64,000 nt of DNA. It comes from Vibrio thalassae (GTDB lineage: Bacteria; Pseudomonadota; Gammaproteobacteria; Enterobacterales; Vibrionaceae). The position numbers and the translations under genes were made by a program. The DNA lies in assembly GCF_900089835.1 (NCBI RefSeq), contig NZ_OANU01000011.1, positions 50,263 to 114,262 on the forward strand, given 5' to 3'. Shown in pieces: positions 17,031 to 26,243 of this stretch (the stretch's first letter is position 1; each line of letters begins with the position of its first letter). The notes under the pieces are model-generated. The model saw only the letters and a list, made by a program, of their open reading frames with translations, did not search any database and had not been told where the DNA came from.

Positions 17031-19322
17031 ATGAACCAACAACTTACCGTTACTAAGCGTAATGGCCGCAAAGAAAGTATCGATCTTGAAAAAATCCATC
17101 GCGTTATCGCGTGGGCTGCAGAAGGGCTAAACAACGTTTCTGTATCTCAGGTAGAACTCAAGGCTCACATCCAGTTTTATGATGGTATTACGACGTCTGA
17201 TATCCACGAAACTATCATCAAGTCTGCAGCAGATTTGATTTCAGAAGATGCGCCAGATTATCAATATTTGGCGGCGCGCTTAGCGATCTTCCACTTGCGT
17301 AAAAAAGCTTATGGTCAATATGAGCCACCAGCGCTGGTTGATCACGTCTCTAAATTGGTCGAAATGGGCAAATATGACGGGCACTTGTTAGAAGATTACA
17401 GCAAGTCTGAACTGAATGAGCTAGATAATTATATCGACCACACTCGAGATCACGACTTCTCTTATGCAGCCGTTAAGCAGCTAGAAGGTAAGTACTTCGT
17501 TCAAAACCGTGTTTCTGGCGAAATTTACGAGAGTGCACAGTTTCTCTACATCCTTGTAGCAGCGTGTCTGTTCGCTAAGTATCCAAAAGAGACTCGCCTT
17601 GACTATATCAAGCGCTTTTATGATGCGACATCGACATTCAAGATCTCTCTGCCGACACCAATTATGTCTGGTGTGCGCACCCCTACGCGCCAATTTAGCT
17701 CGTGCGTACTAATTGAATGCGGCGATAGTCTAGATTCGATTAACGCCACAGCAAGCTCTATTGTTCGTTACGTTTCACAACGTGCTGGTATCGGTATCAA
17801 TGCTGGTCGTATTCGCGCACTCGGTTCCGAAATCCGTGGTGGCGAAGCATTCCACACGGGCTGTATTCCATTCTACAAATACTTCCAAACAGCTGTAAAA
17901 TGCTGCTCACAAGGCGGTGTTCGTGGCGGCGCAGCTACTGTGTTCTATCCAATGTGGCATGGAGAAGTGCGATCACTTCTTGTTCTTAAAAACAACCGTG
18001 GTGTAGAAGAAAACCGCGTACGTCACATGGACTACGGTGTTCAGCTAAACAAACTCATGTACGCTCGTCTAGTGAAAGGCGGCAACATTACTCTGTTCTC
18101 GCCTTCAGATGTTCCGGGTCTATACGACGCGTTCTTTGAAGACCAAGATGAGTTCGAGCGTCTATACGTTAAATACGAAAACGACCCATCAATCAAGAAA
18201 CAGACGGTAAAAGCGTTAGAGTTATTCTCTCTACTGATGCAAGAGCGTGCCTCTACTGGTCGTATCTACATCCAAAACGTAGACCACTGTAATACGCACA
18301 GCCCATTCGATTCGAAAGTAGCACCGGTTCGCCAGTCTAACCTGTGTTTAGAAATCGCGTTGCCAACTAAGCCATTGTCAAACGTAGAAGACGACTCTGG
18401 TGAAATCGCTCTATGTACACTTTCGGCATTTAACTTGGGTGCTATCAACGAACTCGATGATCTCAAAGATTTGTCGGATCTTGTGGTTCGTGCTCTTGAC
18501 GCGCTACTTGACTATCAAGATTACCCATTGCCAGCCGCTTACAAATCTACGATGAATCGTCGTACACTTGGTGTTGGTGTGATTAACTATGCCTACTACC
18601 TAGCGAAAAACGGCGTTAAGTACTCTGACGGTTCTGCAAACAACCTGACTCACCGCACATTCGAAGCGATTCAGTACCACCTACTAAAAGCGTCTGTGGA
18701 ACTGGCAAAAGAGCAAGGCTGTTGCCCATCGTTCCATGAAACAAACTACGCGAAAGGTCTGCTTCCGATCGACACTTACAAAAATGATGTCGACCTAGTG
18801 TGTGACGAACCACTGCACTATGATTGGGATGCCCTACGTGCTGAAATCATGGAGTTTGGTCTACGTAACTCAACTCTGACAGCGCTAATGCCATCTGAGA
18901 CCTCTTCTCAGATTTCTAATGCGACCAACGGTATCGAGCCACCTCGTGGTTACGTTTCGGTGAAAGCATCGAAAGACGGCATTCTGAAGCAGGTTGTTCC
19001 AGATTTCGCTAATCTAAAAGAGAACTACGAACTGCTGTGGAACATCGGCAACAACGACGGTTACTTACACCTAGTCGGTATCATGCAGAAATTCGTAGAC
19101 CAAGCGATCTCAGCAAATACGAACTATGACCCAAGCCTTTATGAAAGCGGCAAAGTGCCAATGAAGAAATTGCTGCAAGATCTATTAACTGCGTATAAGT
19201 ATGGTGTGAAGACTCTTTACTACCATAACACTCGCGACGGTGCGAAAGACGACCAAAGCGACAAATCTGCAGTAGTAGTTGAGCAAGATGACGATTGCGC
19301 AGGCGGTGGCTGCAAGATTTAA
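17031..19322 (+). CDS. nrdA: Class Ia ribonucleotide reductase alpha subunit
   Basis: Large subunit reducing NDPs to dNDPs; aerobic, partner NrdB. About 763 aa, the E. coli length. The N-terminal ATP-cone (about 1-95, VTKRNGRKESIDLEKIHRV) gives dATP/ATP allostery. Active-site cysteines are in SSCVLIECGDS, NLCLEIA and ALCTLSAFN, and the C-terminal redox pair is DDDCAGGGCKI. The substrate loop NATNGIEPPRGYVS is present. It heads the nrdA-nrdB-yfaE operon, with DnaA and NrdR sites upstream. AGGGAA precedes the start. Confidence 0.97.
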   Translation: MNQQLTVTKRNGRKESIDLEKIHRVIAWAAEGLNNVSVSQVELKAHIQFYDGITTSDIHETIIKSAADLISEDAPDYQYLAARLAIFHLRKKAYGQYEPPALVDHVSKLVEMGKYDGHLLEDYSKSELNELDNYIDHTRDHDFSYAAVKQLEGKYFVQNRVSGEIYESAQFLYILVAACLFAKYPKETRLDYIKRFYDATSTFKISLPTPIMSGVRTPTRQFSSCVLIECGDSLDSINATASSIVRYVSQRAGIGINAGRIRALGSEIRGGEAFHTGCIPFYKYFQTAVKCCSQGGVRGGAATVFYPMWHGEVRSLLVLKNNRGVEENRVRHMDYGVQLNKLMYARLVKGGNITLFSPSDVPGLYDAFFEDQDEFERLYVKYENDPSIKKQTVKALELFSLLMQERASTGRIYIQNVDHCNTHSPFDSKVAPVRQSNLCLEIALPTKPLSNVEDDSGEIALCTLSAFNLGAINELDDLKDLSDLVVRALDALLDYQDYPLPAAYKSTMNRRTLGVGVINYAYYLAKNGVKYSDGSANNLTHRTFEAIQYHLLKASVELAKEQGCCPSFHETNYAKGLLPIDTYKNDVDLVCDEPLHYDWDALRAEIMEFGLRNSTLTALMPSETSSQISNATNGIEPPRGYVSVKASKDGILKQVVPDFANLKENYELLWNIGNNDGYLHLVGIMQKFVDQAISANTNYDPSLYESGKVPMKKLLQDLLTAYKYGVKTLYYHNTRDGAKDDQSDKSAVVVEQDDDCAGGGCKI

Positions 19323-19353
19323 TATCTCGCAGTAAACAAGTTAAGATTTTCTC

Positions 19354-19374
19354 GCCCTTCCCTTAGGGAAGGGC
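19354..19374 (+). other. Perfect 9-bp intercistronic hairpin between nrdA and nrdB
   Basis: GCCCTTCCC-TTA-GGGAAGGGC, then TAAAAAAGG leading into the nrdB ribosome site. There is no T-run, so it is not an obvious terminator. It may protect the nrdA 3' end or set the NrdA:NrdB ratio. Confidence 0.7.
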
Positions 19375-19394
19375 TAAAAAAGGATTGCAGCACA

Positions 19395-20528
19395 ATGGCT
19401 TACAGTACTTTTACCCAAACAAAGAATAACGCATTAAAAGAACCAATGTTCCTAGGTCAACCGGTGAACGTGGCGCGTTATGACCAACAAAAATTTGAGA
19501 TTTTTGAAAAACTGATCGAAAAGCAACTTTCTTTCTTCTGGCGTCCAGAAGAAGTTGATGTATCCAGTGACCGCATTGACTACAACAAGCTACCAGAGCA
19601 TGAAAAGCACATTTTTATCAGTAACCTGAAATATCAAACTCTCCTTGATTCTATCCAAGGCCGCAGTCCTAACGTAGCGCTGCTTCCACTGGTTTCTTTG
19701 CCAGAGCTAGAAACATGGATTGAGACTTGGTCTTTCTCAGAAACAATTCACTCTCGTTCGTACACTCATATCATTCGTAATATTGTGAATGACCCTAGTT
19801 TAGTATTCGATGACATCGTGGAAAATGAGCACATTCTCAAGCGAGCAAAAGACATTGCACACTACTACGATGACCTGATTCAAGCGACAAACGACTATCA
19901 CCGTTATGGTGAAGGTACACACACCCTAAACGGCGAAGAGGTTAAGGTTAGCCTTTATGACCTTAAGAAAAAGCTATACCTATGTCTAATGTCAGTTAAC
20001 GCACTAGAAGCGATTCGTTTCTATGTCAGCTTCGCTTGTTCATTCGCTTTTGCAGAACGTGAACTGATGGAAGGCAATGCAAAAATCATCAAGCTCATTG
20101 CGCGTGATGAAGCGTTGCATCTAACAGGCACACAGCACATGATCAATTTACTTCGTAACGGTCAAGACGACTTCTCATTCATGCAAATTGCAGAAGAGTG
20201 TAAGCAAGACTGTTTCGAACTCTTCAAAGAAGCGGCTGAGCAAGAAAAAGAATGGGCAGAATACCTATTCAAAGATGGTTCTATGATTGGCTTGAACAAA
20301 GACATTCTATGCCAATACGTTGAGTATATCTCTAACGTACGTATGCAGGCGGTGGGTTTAGACGCTGCGTATCCGGAAGCGACATCTAACCCAATTCCTT
20401 GGATTAACGCTTGGTTATCATCAGATAACGTTCAGGTTGCACCACAAGAAGCTGAGATCAGTTCTTATCTTGTTGGTCAAATCGACAATGAAGTAAGTGC
20501 AGACGACTTCGAGGGCTTCGAACTTTAA
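19395..20528 (+). CDS. nrdB: Class Ia ribonucleotide reductase beta subunit
   Basis: Di-iron tyrosyl-radical subunit supplying the radical to NrdA. About 377 aa. Iron ligands are visible in the helices [58 protein letters not shown]. The C-terminal acidic tail ends DDFEGFEL, the peptide that docks on NrdA. Its stop overlaps the yfaE start (TAATG), so the maintenance ferredoxin is made with it. Confidence 0.97.
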   Translation: MAYSTFTQTKNNALKEPMFLGQPVNVARYDQQKFEIFEKLIEKQLSFFWRPEEVDVSSDRIDYNKLPEHEKHIFISNLKYQTLLDSIQGRSPNVALLPLVSLPELETWIETWSFSETIHSRSYTHIIRNIVNDPSLVFDDIVENEHILKRAKDIAHYYDDLIQATNDYHRYGEGTHTLNGEEVKVSLYDLKKKLYLCLMSVNALEAIRFYVSFACSFAFAERELMEGNAKIIKLIARDEALHLTGTQHMINLLRNGQDDFSFMQIAEECKQDCFELFKEAAEQEKEWAEYLFKDGSMIGLNKDILCQYVEYISNVRMQAVGLDAAYPEATSNPIPWINAWLSSDNVQVAPQEAEISSYLVGQIDNEVSADDFEGFEL

Positions 20529-20803
20529 TGCCAACCATTAAGATAAACGCTATCACCACTATTGAGTCTAACCCCTCAAATACCGTCTTAGAAACGATGG
20601 AGCAAGCGGGGTTAGAACCTGAATACAACTGTCGAGATGGGCACTGCGGCGCCTGTCGCTGCACATTAGTTTCGGGAGAAGTGGAATATATAGGGTTTGC
20701 AATGGCATACACACAAGGTAATGAAATTCTACCTTGCATTTGTCGAGCAAAAACTGATATTGAGCTCGGCAATATTGCACATCAAGTCAAGAAGCGAGCG
20801 TAG
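20528..20803 (+). CDS. yfaE: 2Fe-2S ferredoxin for NrdB cofactor maintenance
   Basis: About 91 aa plant-type ferredoxin. The cluster ligands are in YNCRDGHCGACRC and ILPCICR (Cx4Cx2C...C). It starts at the ATG overlapping the nrdB stop by one base. In E. coli YfaE supplies electrons to rebuild the diferric-tyrosyl radical of NrdB. It is the last gene of the operon and is followed by a strong terminator. Confidence 0.93.
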   Translation: MPTIKINAITTIESNPSNTVLETMEQAGLEPEYNCRDGHCGACRCTLVSGEVEYIGFAMAYTQGNEILPCICRAKTDIELGNIAHQVKKRA

Positions 20804-20818
20804 CTTCAACGTCTTCAA

Positions 20819-20844
20819 AAACGGCTCTTAAGAGCCGTTTTTTA
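20819..20844 (+). terminator. Terminator of the nrdA-nrdB-yfaE operon
   Basis: Stem AAACGGCTCTT / AAGAGCCGTTT followed by T6. The rest of the 332-bp spacer to the cold-shock gene holds no ORF and probably its promoter and long 5' UTR. Confidence 0.9.
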
Positions 20845-21135
20845 TTGCTCTAGCCCTGAGCTTACACTACGAATAACTGTGTTATTGTCATTAAAAATCG
20901 TACACGAGTAAAAATAACCCTTTACAAGGTGTTTTATAAGCCCCATACTGGCGCCGCTCTGTTGTTCAGAGTTATTAAATGAAATATCCAGTTGTAAAAG
21001 TAAAACTCTCAGAATCTCTTCGTTATTGTTGTCATCCTCAGTGTTTCCCTAAGCTTCATCGATACATTAAATAATTCCAACTCATCAGCGCATCGCAACT
21101 TCGCGGCAATTTTTAATTTATATAAGGGACACAGC

Positions 21136-21348
21136 ATGTCTAACAAAGTAAACGGCACAGTAAAATGGTTTAACGAAGAGAAAGGTTTCGGTTTCCTAGC
21201 TCAAGAAAACGGCGGGGCTGACGTATTCGTTCACTTCCGTGCTATCGCTTCTGAAGGGTTCAAAACTCTAGCAGAAGGCCAAAAAGTGTCTTTTGAAGTA
21301 GAGCAAGGCCAAAAAGGTCTTCAAGCTGCAAACGTTGTAGCACTATAA
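21136..21348 (+). CDS. Cold-shock protein, CspA family
   Basis: About 70 aa single OB-fold domain binding single-stranded RNA/DNA. RNP1 is KGFGFLAQ and RNP2 is VFVHFRAI; the start [17 protein letters not shown] is standard. AAGGG precedes the ATG. The upstream spacer is long enough for the extended 5' UTR by which CspA-type mRNAs sense cold, but I did not find a cold-box sequence. Several csp paralogues are usual in a Vibrio, so no specific gene symbol is given. Confidence 0.95.
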   Translation: MSNKVNGTVKWFNEEKGFGFLAQENGGADVFVHFRAIASEGFKTLAEGQKVSFEVEQGQKGLQAANVVAL

Positions 21349-21360
21349 GATTTTCTCGAT

Positions 21361-21392
21361 GAAAGCGGCCTCATTCACCGCTTTCATCTTAT
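21361..21392 (+). terminator. Terminator of the cold-shock gene
   Basis: Stem GAAAGCGG / CCGCTTTC with a 9-nt loop, followed by ATCTTATCTTTT. Confidence 0.75.
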
Positions 21393-21541
21393 CTTTTCAC
21401 TATGTATTTTAGAAAAAACTAGCAATTACCTCTCCTCTCAACATTCTCGCTATACCTTTCTTTATTAAACCACACTCTCATTACTCATCAATCTTTGATG
21501 ATATTACATTTACAATTAACATCATTATATATAGGTAAATT

Positions 21542-21622
21542 ATGTCTCGATCTATCGGCAGAAAACGTTTTTGGTTTTACCAAAACCGAGAATCCACCAA
21601 AAATACACAAAAAGTAAAATAG
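21542..21622 (+). CDS. Possible 26-aa basic peptide
   Basis: ATG with AGGT 6 nt upstream, giving MSRSIGRKRFWFYQNRES and then TKNTQKVK and TAG. It is strongly basic and aromatic. The coding DNA contains a palindrome (TTTTGGTTTTACCAAAA) that would form a hairpin. The stop lies 7 nt before the start of the next small ORF, which has its own GGAGA site, so this looks like a translated leader or a two-gene microoperon. Unknown function. It is also possible that it is only an uncoded leader. Confidence 0.4.
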   Translation: MSRSIGRKRFWFYQNRESTKNTQKVK

Positions 21623-21629
21623 GAGAAAT

Positions 21630-21839
21630 ATGAAAGTAACGTTTAAATCAATCAAAGATAATTTAACTTGGGTCTCTGAGCCTCACCAATTAAACAGTGA
21701 TATTCTACTCAGGCACTTTCTTACCAGAGCCAAGCCCAAAGACCTTAATTTGGCTTTCACTTACTGTGAGTCCACACACACCGGCACTATCACAAACGTT
21801 CAAGACGAACTAATAGGAAAGTTCTCGCTACAAGCTTAA
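21630..21839 (+). CDS. Small protein of unknown function (69 aa)
   Basis: Starts MKVTFKSIKDNLTWVSE with a perfect GGAGA six nt before the ATG. It has no signal peptide, membrane helix or motif I recognise. The sequence is mixed alpha/beta in character with one Cys. It follows the 26-aa ORF by 7 nt and probably shares its transcript from the T/A-rich region near 21480-21540. No terminator was clearly seen after it. The good ribosome site is the main support for translation. Confidence 0.55.
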   Translation: MKVTFKSIKDNLTWVSEPHQLNSDILLRHFLTRAKPKDLNLAFTYCESTHTGTITNVQDELIGKFSLQA

Positions 21840-22015
21840 GGCCAAAAGTTAAAGCGCTATCTCGTTCATTTTTAGGGCTAATAATCATTGTCCCTCACAA
21901 TAACTCTTCATCAGAGTGCTTACCGCCTTCAGCACCTTGATGATAAGACCGTTTAGTGACCTTGATAACTCGAGCAATGCTGATCAACATCGTATCCGCA
22001 CCACCCACAGATTGA

Positions 22016-22864
22016 TTACGTGTCTGATGGAGGTGAGAAGATCATTTTGATTTTTGCCATTAAGGTGAGATCATCACGAGACAGGTCACGGAACATGTCT
22101 TTCCACTCTGCAAACGTCATCGTAATAGGGCTAAAGCTATTCACTGGCTTACTGATCCCATAACGCACTTCCTCAACTTCAGGCTCAAACGTTCCAAACA
22201 TTCGATCCCAAATAATCAGAATCCCTGCGTAGTTTTTGTCGATGTATTGCGCATTAACGCCGTGATGAACTCGATGATGTGATGGTGTGTTAAGGATCCA
22301 CTCTAGTGGACCTAAGCTACGTATCCACTGCGTATGCACAAAGAATTGCAGACCCAAATTCAATAGGACGACAAACACCACCCATTTAGGATCAAAACCT
22401 ATAATGACCAGAGGTATCCAAAATAGCCACATTCCCGCTAGTGGGTACATTAAACTCTGCCTAAATGCAGTGCTGAAGTTCATATTCTCCGAGCTGTGAT
22501 GAACAACATGTGCGGCCCACATCCAACGAATTCGATGACTTGCACGATGAAACCAATAGTAGAAGAAATCTTGTAAGATCATGAGTACCAAAAACATACC
22601 TAGCGACATCTGGATATCAAACAGTTTCCAGCCAAACAGCAACAGGTATAATTTCGTGATAAACAGACCAGTGATAAGGTCTGTAGCTTGATGCAGTCCA
22701 GCCAACGAGAAATTACAAGCCAACTCCTTTAGGGTATATTGAGCTGAATTTGGTAGCCGGTTTCTTCGTTGTCCAAGCCAGTATTCGAGCACCATCATAA
22801 TGACAAACAAAGGGGCTAAGACGATTAACAACCACTCTGGATTTTGAACGAGTTTATCCATCAT
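22016..22864 (-). CDS. Sterol desaturase/fatty acid hydroxylase superfamily membrane protein
   Basis: About 282 aa di-iron membrane enzyme. Several hydrophobic segments, and the conserved His clusters HRASHRIRW, HVVHHSSENMNFS and SHHRVHHG, with the ending WDRMFGTFEPE typical of the superfamily. Substrate is unknown: bacterial members act on sterols, carotenoids, ceramides or alkylglycerols. It is the downstream gene of a pair with the DUF2804 protein (24 bp apart), which suggests a lipid-related job for both. Confidence 0.88.
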   Translation of the reverse strand: MMDKLVQNPEWLLIVLAPLFVIMMVLEYWLGQRRNRLPNSAQYTLKELACNFSLAGLHQATDLITGLFITKLYLLLFGWKLFDIQMSLGMFLVLMILQDFFYYWFHRASHRIRWMWAAHVVHHSSENMNFSTAFRQSLMYPLAGMWLFWIPLVIIGFDPKWVVFVVLLNLGLQFFVHTQWIRSLGPLEWILNTPSHHRVHHGVNAQYIDKNYAGILIIWDRMFGTFEPEVEEVRYGISKPVNSFSPITMTFAEWKDMFRDLSRDDLTLMAKIKMIFSPPSDT

Positions 22865-22888
22865 ATTCTCTTAATTCTTAGTTCGTAT

Positions 22889-23908
22889 TTACCACTTTGC
22901 AAAGTGATCTTCAGTTAACCCCATGACTTGTTGAAGCGCATACTCATGACCGTCTTCATCCTTTACAACACCAGAAAAATAGCCGATGAACTGACGGAAG
23001 TTACTCTTAAGTACCCAGAGGTTGAGTTTCTCCGTACGAGCATTTATCGGCTGAAAGGTCAGATCCACCCGGCCTTGATCGTCATAAATACGCCAGCTTG
23101 AGTCCGGCGTTTGCCTGTCAAAATCAAACATCACACCCGCTAATAGGCAGCGCTTGCCCCCAATCCAAAGCACATTTTCTGTCACGCCAGTCTCGTTAAC
23201 TCCGGCCGCGAGATTAAGGCCAATAGTCACCCCTTGAGATTCCCCACTAATGCTTGCCCAACGCCAACTAGTTTCACGCCTCATAAATCCTGCTGAAAAG
23301 TCATACCCACCCAGACAGTTCTCCATCAGCTGCGCTTCACCACCTACTAAAAACTCTCCCCTTACTTTCAACGCATTATGTTTTTGCGTATAAGTCCATC
23401 CGCTGTAACCGGTCGGTGATGAAACCATTAACGGGGGACTCTCTGCGTCTGTACTATCCAGTAAAACATCCAATTCAAACGTTTTACACTTGGCTCGTAC
23501 TCGCCACTGCCCATCTTTAATATCAAAGCGAACCTGGCCTTTATTAAACTGCGCTTTGCCTTTCCAAGGCGATGCGGTCAGTGAATACCCTAGGCCAAGT
23601 GGGCGCAACCAACTCTCTTCGATGAGTTGGTTGCTATTAATATCATAGAGGTAGCAAAAACTGGTTCCAAGATAGCGAATATCGGCAATTGCTATTCCTA
23701 AAACGTATTGAGGAGTAAAGATACTAACAAACTGAAACTGCTTATAATGAAAATACTTAGCGAGTGAACTGCATTCCTTGTCCATAGTGGAAAAGTAGCG
23801 AAAATTAGCAATATCTAACGCCTCTGGGACAGAGATGAGGTGGCCGTAGTTTGGCTTACCATCTAAGCCTATAAGCGATTTAATTTGTTGAACAGAAGAC
23901 GAGTTCAT
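22889..23908 (-). CDS. DUF2804 family protein
   Basis: About 339 aa from MNSSSVQQIK (another ATG at 23929 is possible; neither has a strong ribosome site). It matches DUF2804 throughout: LYDINSNQLIEE, GYSLTASPWKGKAQF, SPTGYSGWTYTQK, GGYDFSAGFMRRETSWRW. No signal peptide, membrane span or known catalytic residues. The beta-rich fold resembles lipocalin-like/AttH-type lipid-handling proteins by general character only. Paired with a membrane hydroxylase gene, so a lipid role is a reasonable guess. Confidence 0.8.
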   Translation of the reverse strand: MNSSSVQQIKSLIGLDGKPNYGHLISVPEALDIANFRYFSTMDKECSSLAKYFHYKQFQFVSIFTPQYVLGIAIADIRYLGTSFCYLYDINSNQLIEESWLRPLGLGYSLTASPWKGKAQFNKGQVRFDIKDGQWRVRAKCKTFELDVLLDSTDAESPPLMVSSPTGYSGWTYTQKHNALKVRGEFLVGGEAQLMENCLGGYDFSAGFMRRETSWRWASISGESQGVTIGLNLAAGVNETGVTENVLWIGGKRCLLAGVMFDFDRQTPDSSWRIYDDQGRVDLTFQPINARTEKLNLWVLKSNFRQFIGYFSGVVKDEDGHEYALQQVMGLTEDHFAKW

Positions 23909-24044
23909 TTCAATACGTTCTCTTCTCATAACCCTGAGTAGGTCTTGTTTTTATTAATTTGAAAAGTATGAGACAAGAATCAGCAACTGTGGACATATTA
24001 GAGCAAAAGCACAAAACGGATCACAGATTCACAGAAATTGACGC

Positions 24045-24072
24045 AAAAAAAAGCTGATCAAAATGATCAGCC
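24045..24072 (-). terminator. Terminator of the small - strand gene at 24094
   Basis: On the - strand, stem GCTGATCA-TTT-TGATCAGC followed by eight or nine T. Confidence 0.88.
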
Positions 24073-24093
24073 TAAAGTAACTTGAATTGGACA

Positions 24094-24333
24094 TTATTCG
24101 ACGGTCGACAATATAGAGTCTGCGGTACCCATAGAAACATGTTTATCTGCAATGCGACGTCCACCGTCATCGTAGAGTGAGATTCTAAAACCGTCATCAG
24201 ACAGGATCTCTTCCATAGGAGCCTTCAACCACATAGCTGCTATATCACCGCATTTTTTGCTAAGTGCTTCGCCAAGCACGATCTGCTCATTTGCGATTTG
24301 GTAAAATACTCTTATTCTTGATTGCTGGATCAT
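24094..24333 (-). CDS. Hypothetical small protein (79 aa)
   Basis: Starts MIQQSRIRVFYQIAN, chosen because GGAGG lies 7 nt upstream of 24333. No signal peptide or membrane segment. It contains one Cys and a tail of acidic and hydrophobic residues. I do not recognise a family. The very good ribosome site and strong terminator make it a real single-gene unit. Nothing in its neighbours suggests a role. Confidence 0.7.
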   Translation of the reverse strand: MIQQSRIRVFYQIANEQIVLGEALSKKCGDIAAMWLKAPMEEILSDDGFRISLYDDGGRRIADKHVSMGTADSILSTVE

Positions 24334-24526
24334 ATTTACCCCTCCTACCCCCACTATTCTCAGGGTGAATATCGATTTTAATCAAATATAAAGAAAGGAC
24401 CACTCTTAAAAGCGAGAATTTGAAATTCCCGTTAGAGATCAGCTTATTGTGACCTAGATCTAATTTTTATATAGACATAATCAAATAGAATATAGGCATT
24501 GGGGTTTAATATTTACACTAACTCGA

Positions 24527-25768
24527 TCACGTTAACTGATCCGTTGGTACAAATATCTCATTGGTTCGTGTTAAAAACCCATAATCAGGAAACATCGGTT
24601 TATTGTCTAAGTAACGTCTGAGCATATCCCCGGCTACCGTGCTAATGACTGTTTTTATACTCTGCGCATTATAGCTTCGTTGTAATTTTAGCGTCTGGCC
24701 CCACTCCCCTTTGGGGGTGGAAAGCGCTACAGAAAACTCGCCGTCTTCAAGCTTACCAGTGGACAATGCGATATCCGAACTGCAATTACTTTTCGTGGCA
24801 CCAGCTAATGCTAAAGTAGCGCCTAACCTTTCACTATTTCTATCTAGGGGCGATGCCGTTTTGTAGCCTAGAACCCACGTCGCACCGCAATAGGGCTCAA
24901 TCTGCTCATTATCCTGAAGCCAAGAGGCTAAATAGCCCTTAGTGGCATGTTCCGAAATCGAAATCGTAGGTTGGTGGGTTTCGACTAAATGACCAATTCG
25001 ATCCAACATCGGTTGATCGACACTAACAACATTGGTATGCAAAAGCTTCTCAACCATAGCGAGAACTCTTGAGCCCAGCTCCAAATCGTCAGATGGACCA
25101 AATAGCTTGACTTCAATAAATGGAAGATAAGAGCGATAACCCAACTCGTACTCCGGTGGTAGATTAATACTTGAAAGCGTATCTGCAATACCAGATTCAG
25201 ACAGGCCAAAAGTATATAAACGTCGACAGACTCTACCTTGCTGATTGGGGTATTCGTGCCTTAAATCAGGCAGAATTTGCTCAAGCGTCATTTTCTTAAA
25301 TTCACTTGGCACACCAGGGGTGAAGTAAAACAAGCAATCATTTATCATCATTTTGAAGCCGCATGCAGTGCCAATCGGGTTGTCGACCACTGTCGCCCCT
25401 TCAGGTAACATGGCTTGTTTGATGTTGCTGTCGGGCATGGGTTTACCACGTTGCGCGTAGAAAGTTTCAAGTGTTTGCAACCAAGCTTGGTTTAAAACCA
25501 AAGGCAGATCTGCGGCTTCTGCGGCCACCTCGGCGGTAAGATCGTCTGATGTAGGACCCAATCCCCCATTAACGATTACCACATCAAGATTCAAACTTAA
25601 CATGACCATTTCTTGCAATAATGCTGTTCGCTGATCACCTACCGTAGAACGCTTGGACATGGAAAATCCATGCTCATAAAATACGCGGCTGAGCCAAGCA
25701 GCATTGGTATCAACAATATCGCCATACAATACCTCTTCACCAGTACTCAACATTGCAATTTTAGGCAT
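24527..25768 (-). CDS. cinA: CinA-like protein with degenerate C-terminal domain
   Basis: About 413 aa from MPKIAMLSTGEEV (AAGGAGAG precedes 25768). The N-terminal COG1058 domain (about 1-250) has STGEEVLYGDIVDTNAAWL and NGGLGPTSDDLT, the ADP-ribose pyrophosphatase/MoaB-like part. The C-terminal nicotinamide-nucleotide amidase (PncC) domain is degenerate: the expected AESCTGG at its start reads SEHATKG, so the catalytic Ser is lost and deamidation is unlikely. E. coli YfaY has a similar condition. Probable role: nucleotide salvage/ADP-ribose-type hydrolysis. The domain order is normal, so this is functional drift rather than truncation. Confidence 0.85.
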   Translation of the reverse strand: MPKIAMLSTGEEVLYGDIVDTNAAWLSRVFYEHGFSMSKRSTVGDQRTALLQEMVMLSLNLDVVIVNGGLGPTSDDLTAEVAAEAADLPLVLNQAWLQTLETFYAQRGKPMPDSNIKQAMLPEGATVVDNPIGTACGFKMMINDCLFYFTPGVPSEFKKMTLEQILPDLRHEYPNQQGRVCRRLYTFGLSESGIADTLSSINLPPEYELGYRSYLPFIEVKLFGPSDDLELGSRVLAMVEKLLHTNVVSVDQPMLDRIGHLVETHQPTISISEHATKGYLASWLQDNEQIEPYCGATWVLGYKTASPLDRNSERLGATLALAGATKSNCSSDIALSTGKLEDGEFSVALSTPKGEWGQTLKLQRSYNAQSIKTVISTVAGDMLRRYLDNKPMFPDYGFLTRTNEIFVPTDQLT

Positions 25769-26243
25769 GATCTCTCCTTGTAGGTTTTTCCATAAGGATG
25801 ACATGAGTTATTGAAATAGCAATAGCAATTTGGTGGCAAATCATTTGCTTAATCTAATAATGGTGTCTAGACCTCGCGGTCTTTTTGGCTTTGATCGTGT
25901 TTGGTTAGCCGCATGTCAATGAGTTTCAAATCATCGTAAGTCGCATTTGGAATGTCAGCCCTCCTAAGAAAGTTAACACACAACAAACAAAACAAACTGG
26001 TCTCTCTTGACAGTCAGTGTCAGAAAACTGCAATTTGTATATTTCTCGGTCGTAAATTTTCCACTAACTCTTTGTTGATTCTATGAAAACAAGGAAATTT
26101 GTGCGCCTAATTGCAATTCACTAAACTTGTTTCATTTTTTAGAGTGAATACTTGACGTTCATCATGCGGTCGAGCCGTTTTGGATCTAAACTGGATTTAG
26201 CTATTCAGATAGTTGTTGGTTTTATACCTGTGGAGGGAATCGT
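25769..26243. other. Divergent spacer without a supported gene
   Basis: 475 bp between cinA and the gcvR-like gene. It holds TTGACA at 26007-26012 without a good -10, and a weak plus-strand hairpin with TTTT at 25869-25886. GGAGG lies before the gcvR-like ATG. No ORF I can support. Confidence 0.5.

Noticed and set aside
25869..25886. Plus-strand hairpin with TTTT after the cinA start.
   Set aside because: Only five base pairs and no plus-strand gene to terminate; too weak to call a small RNA.
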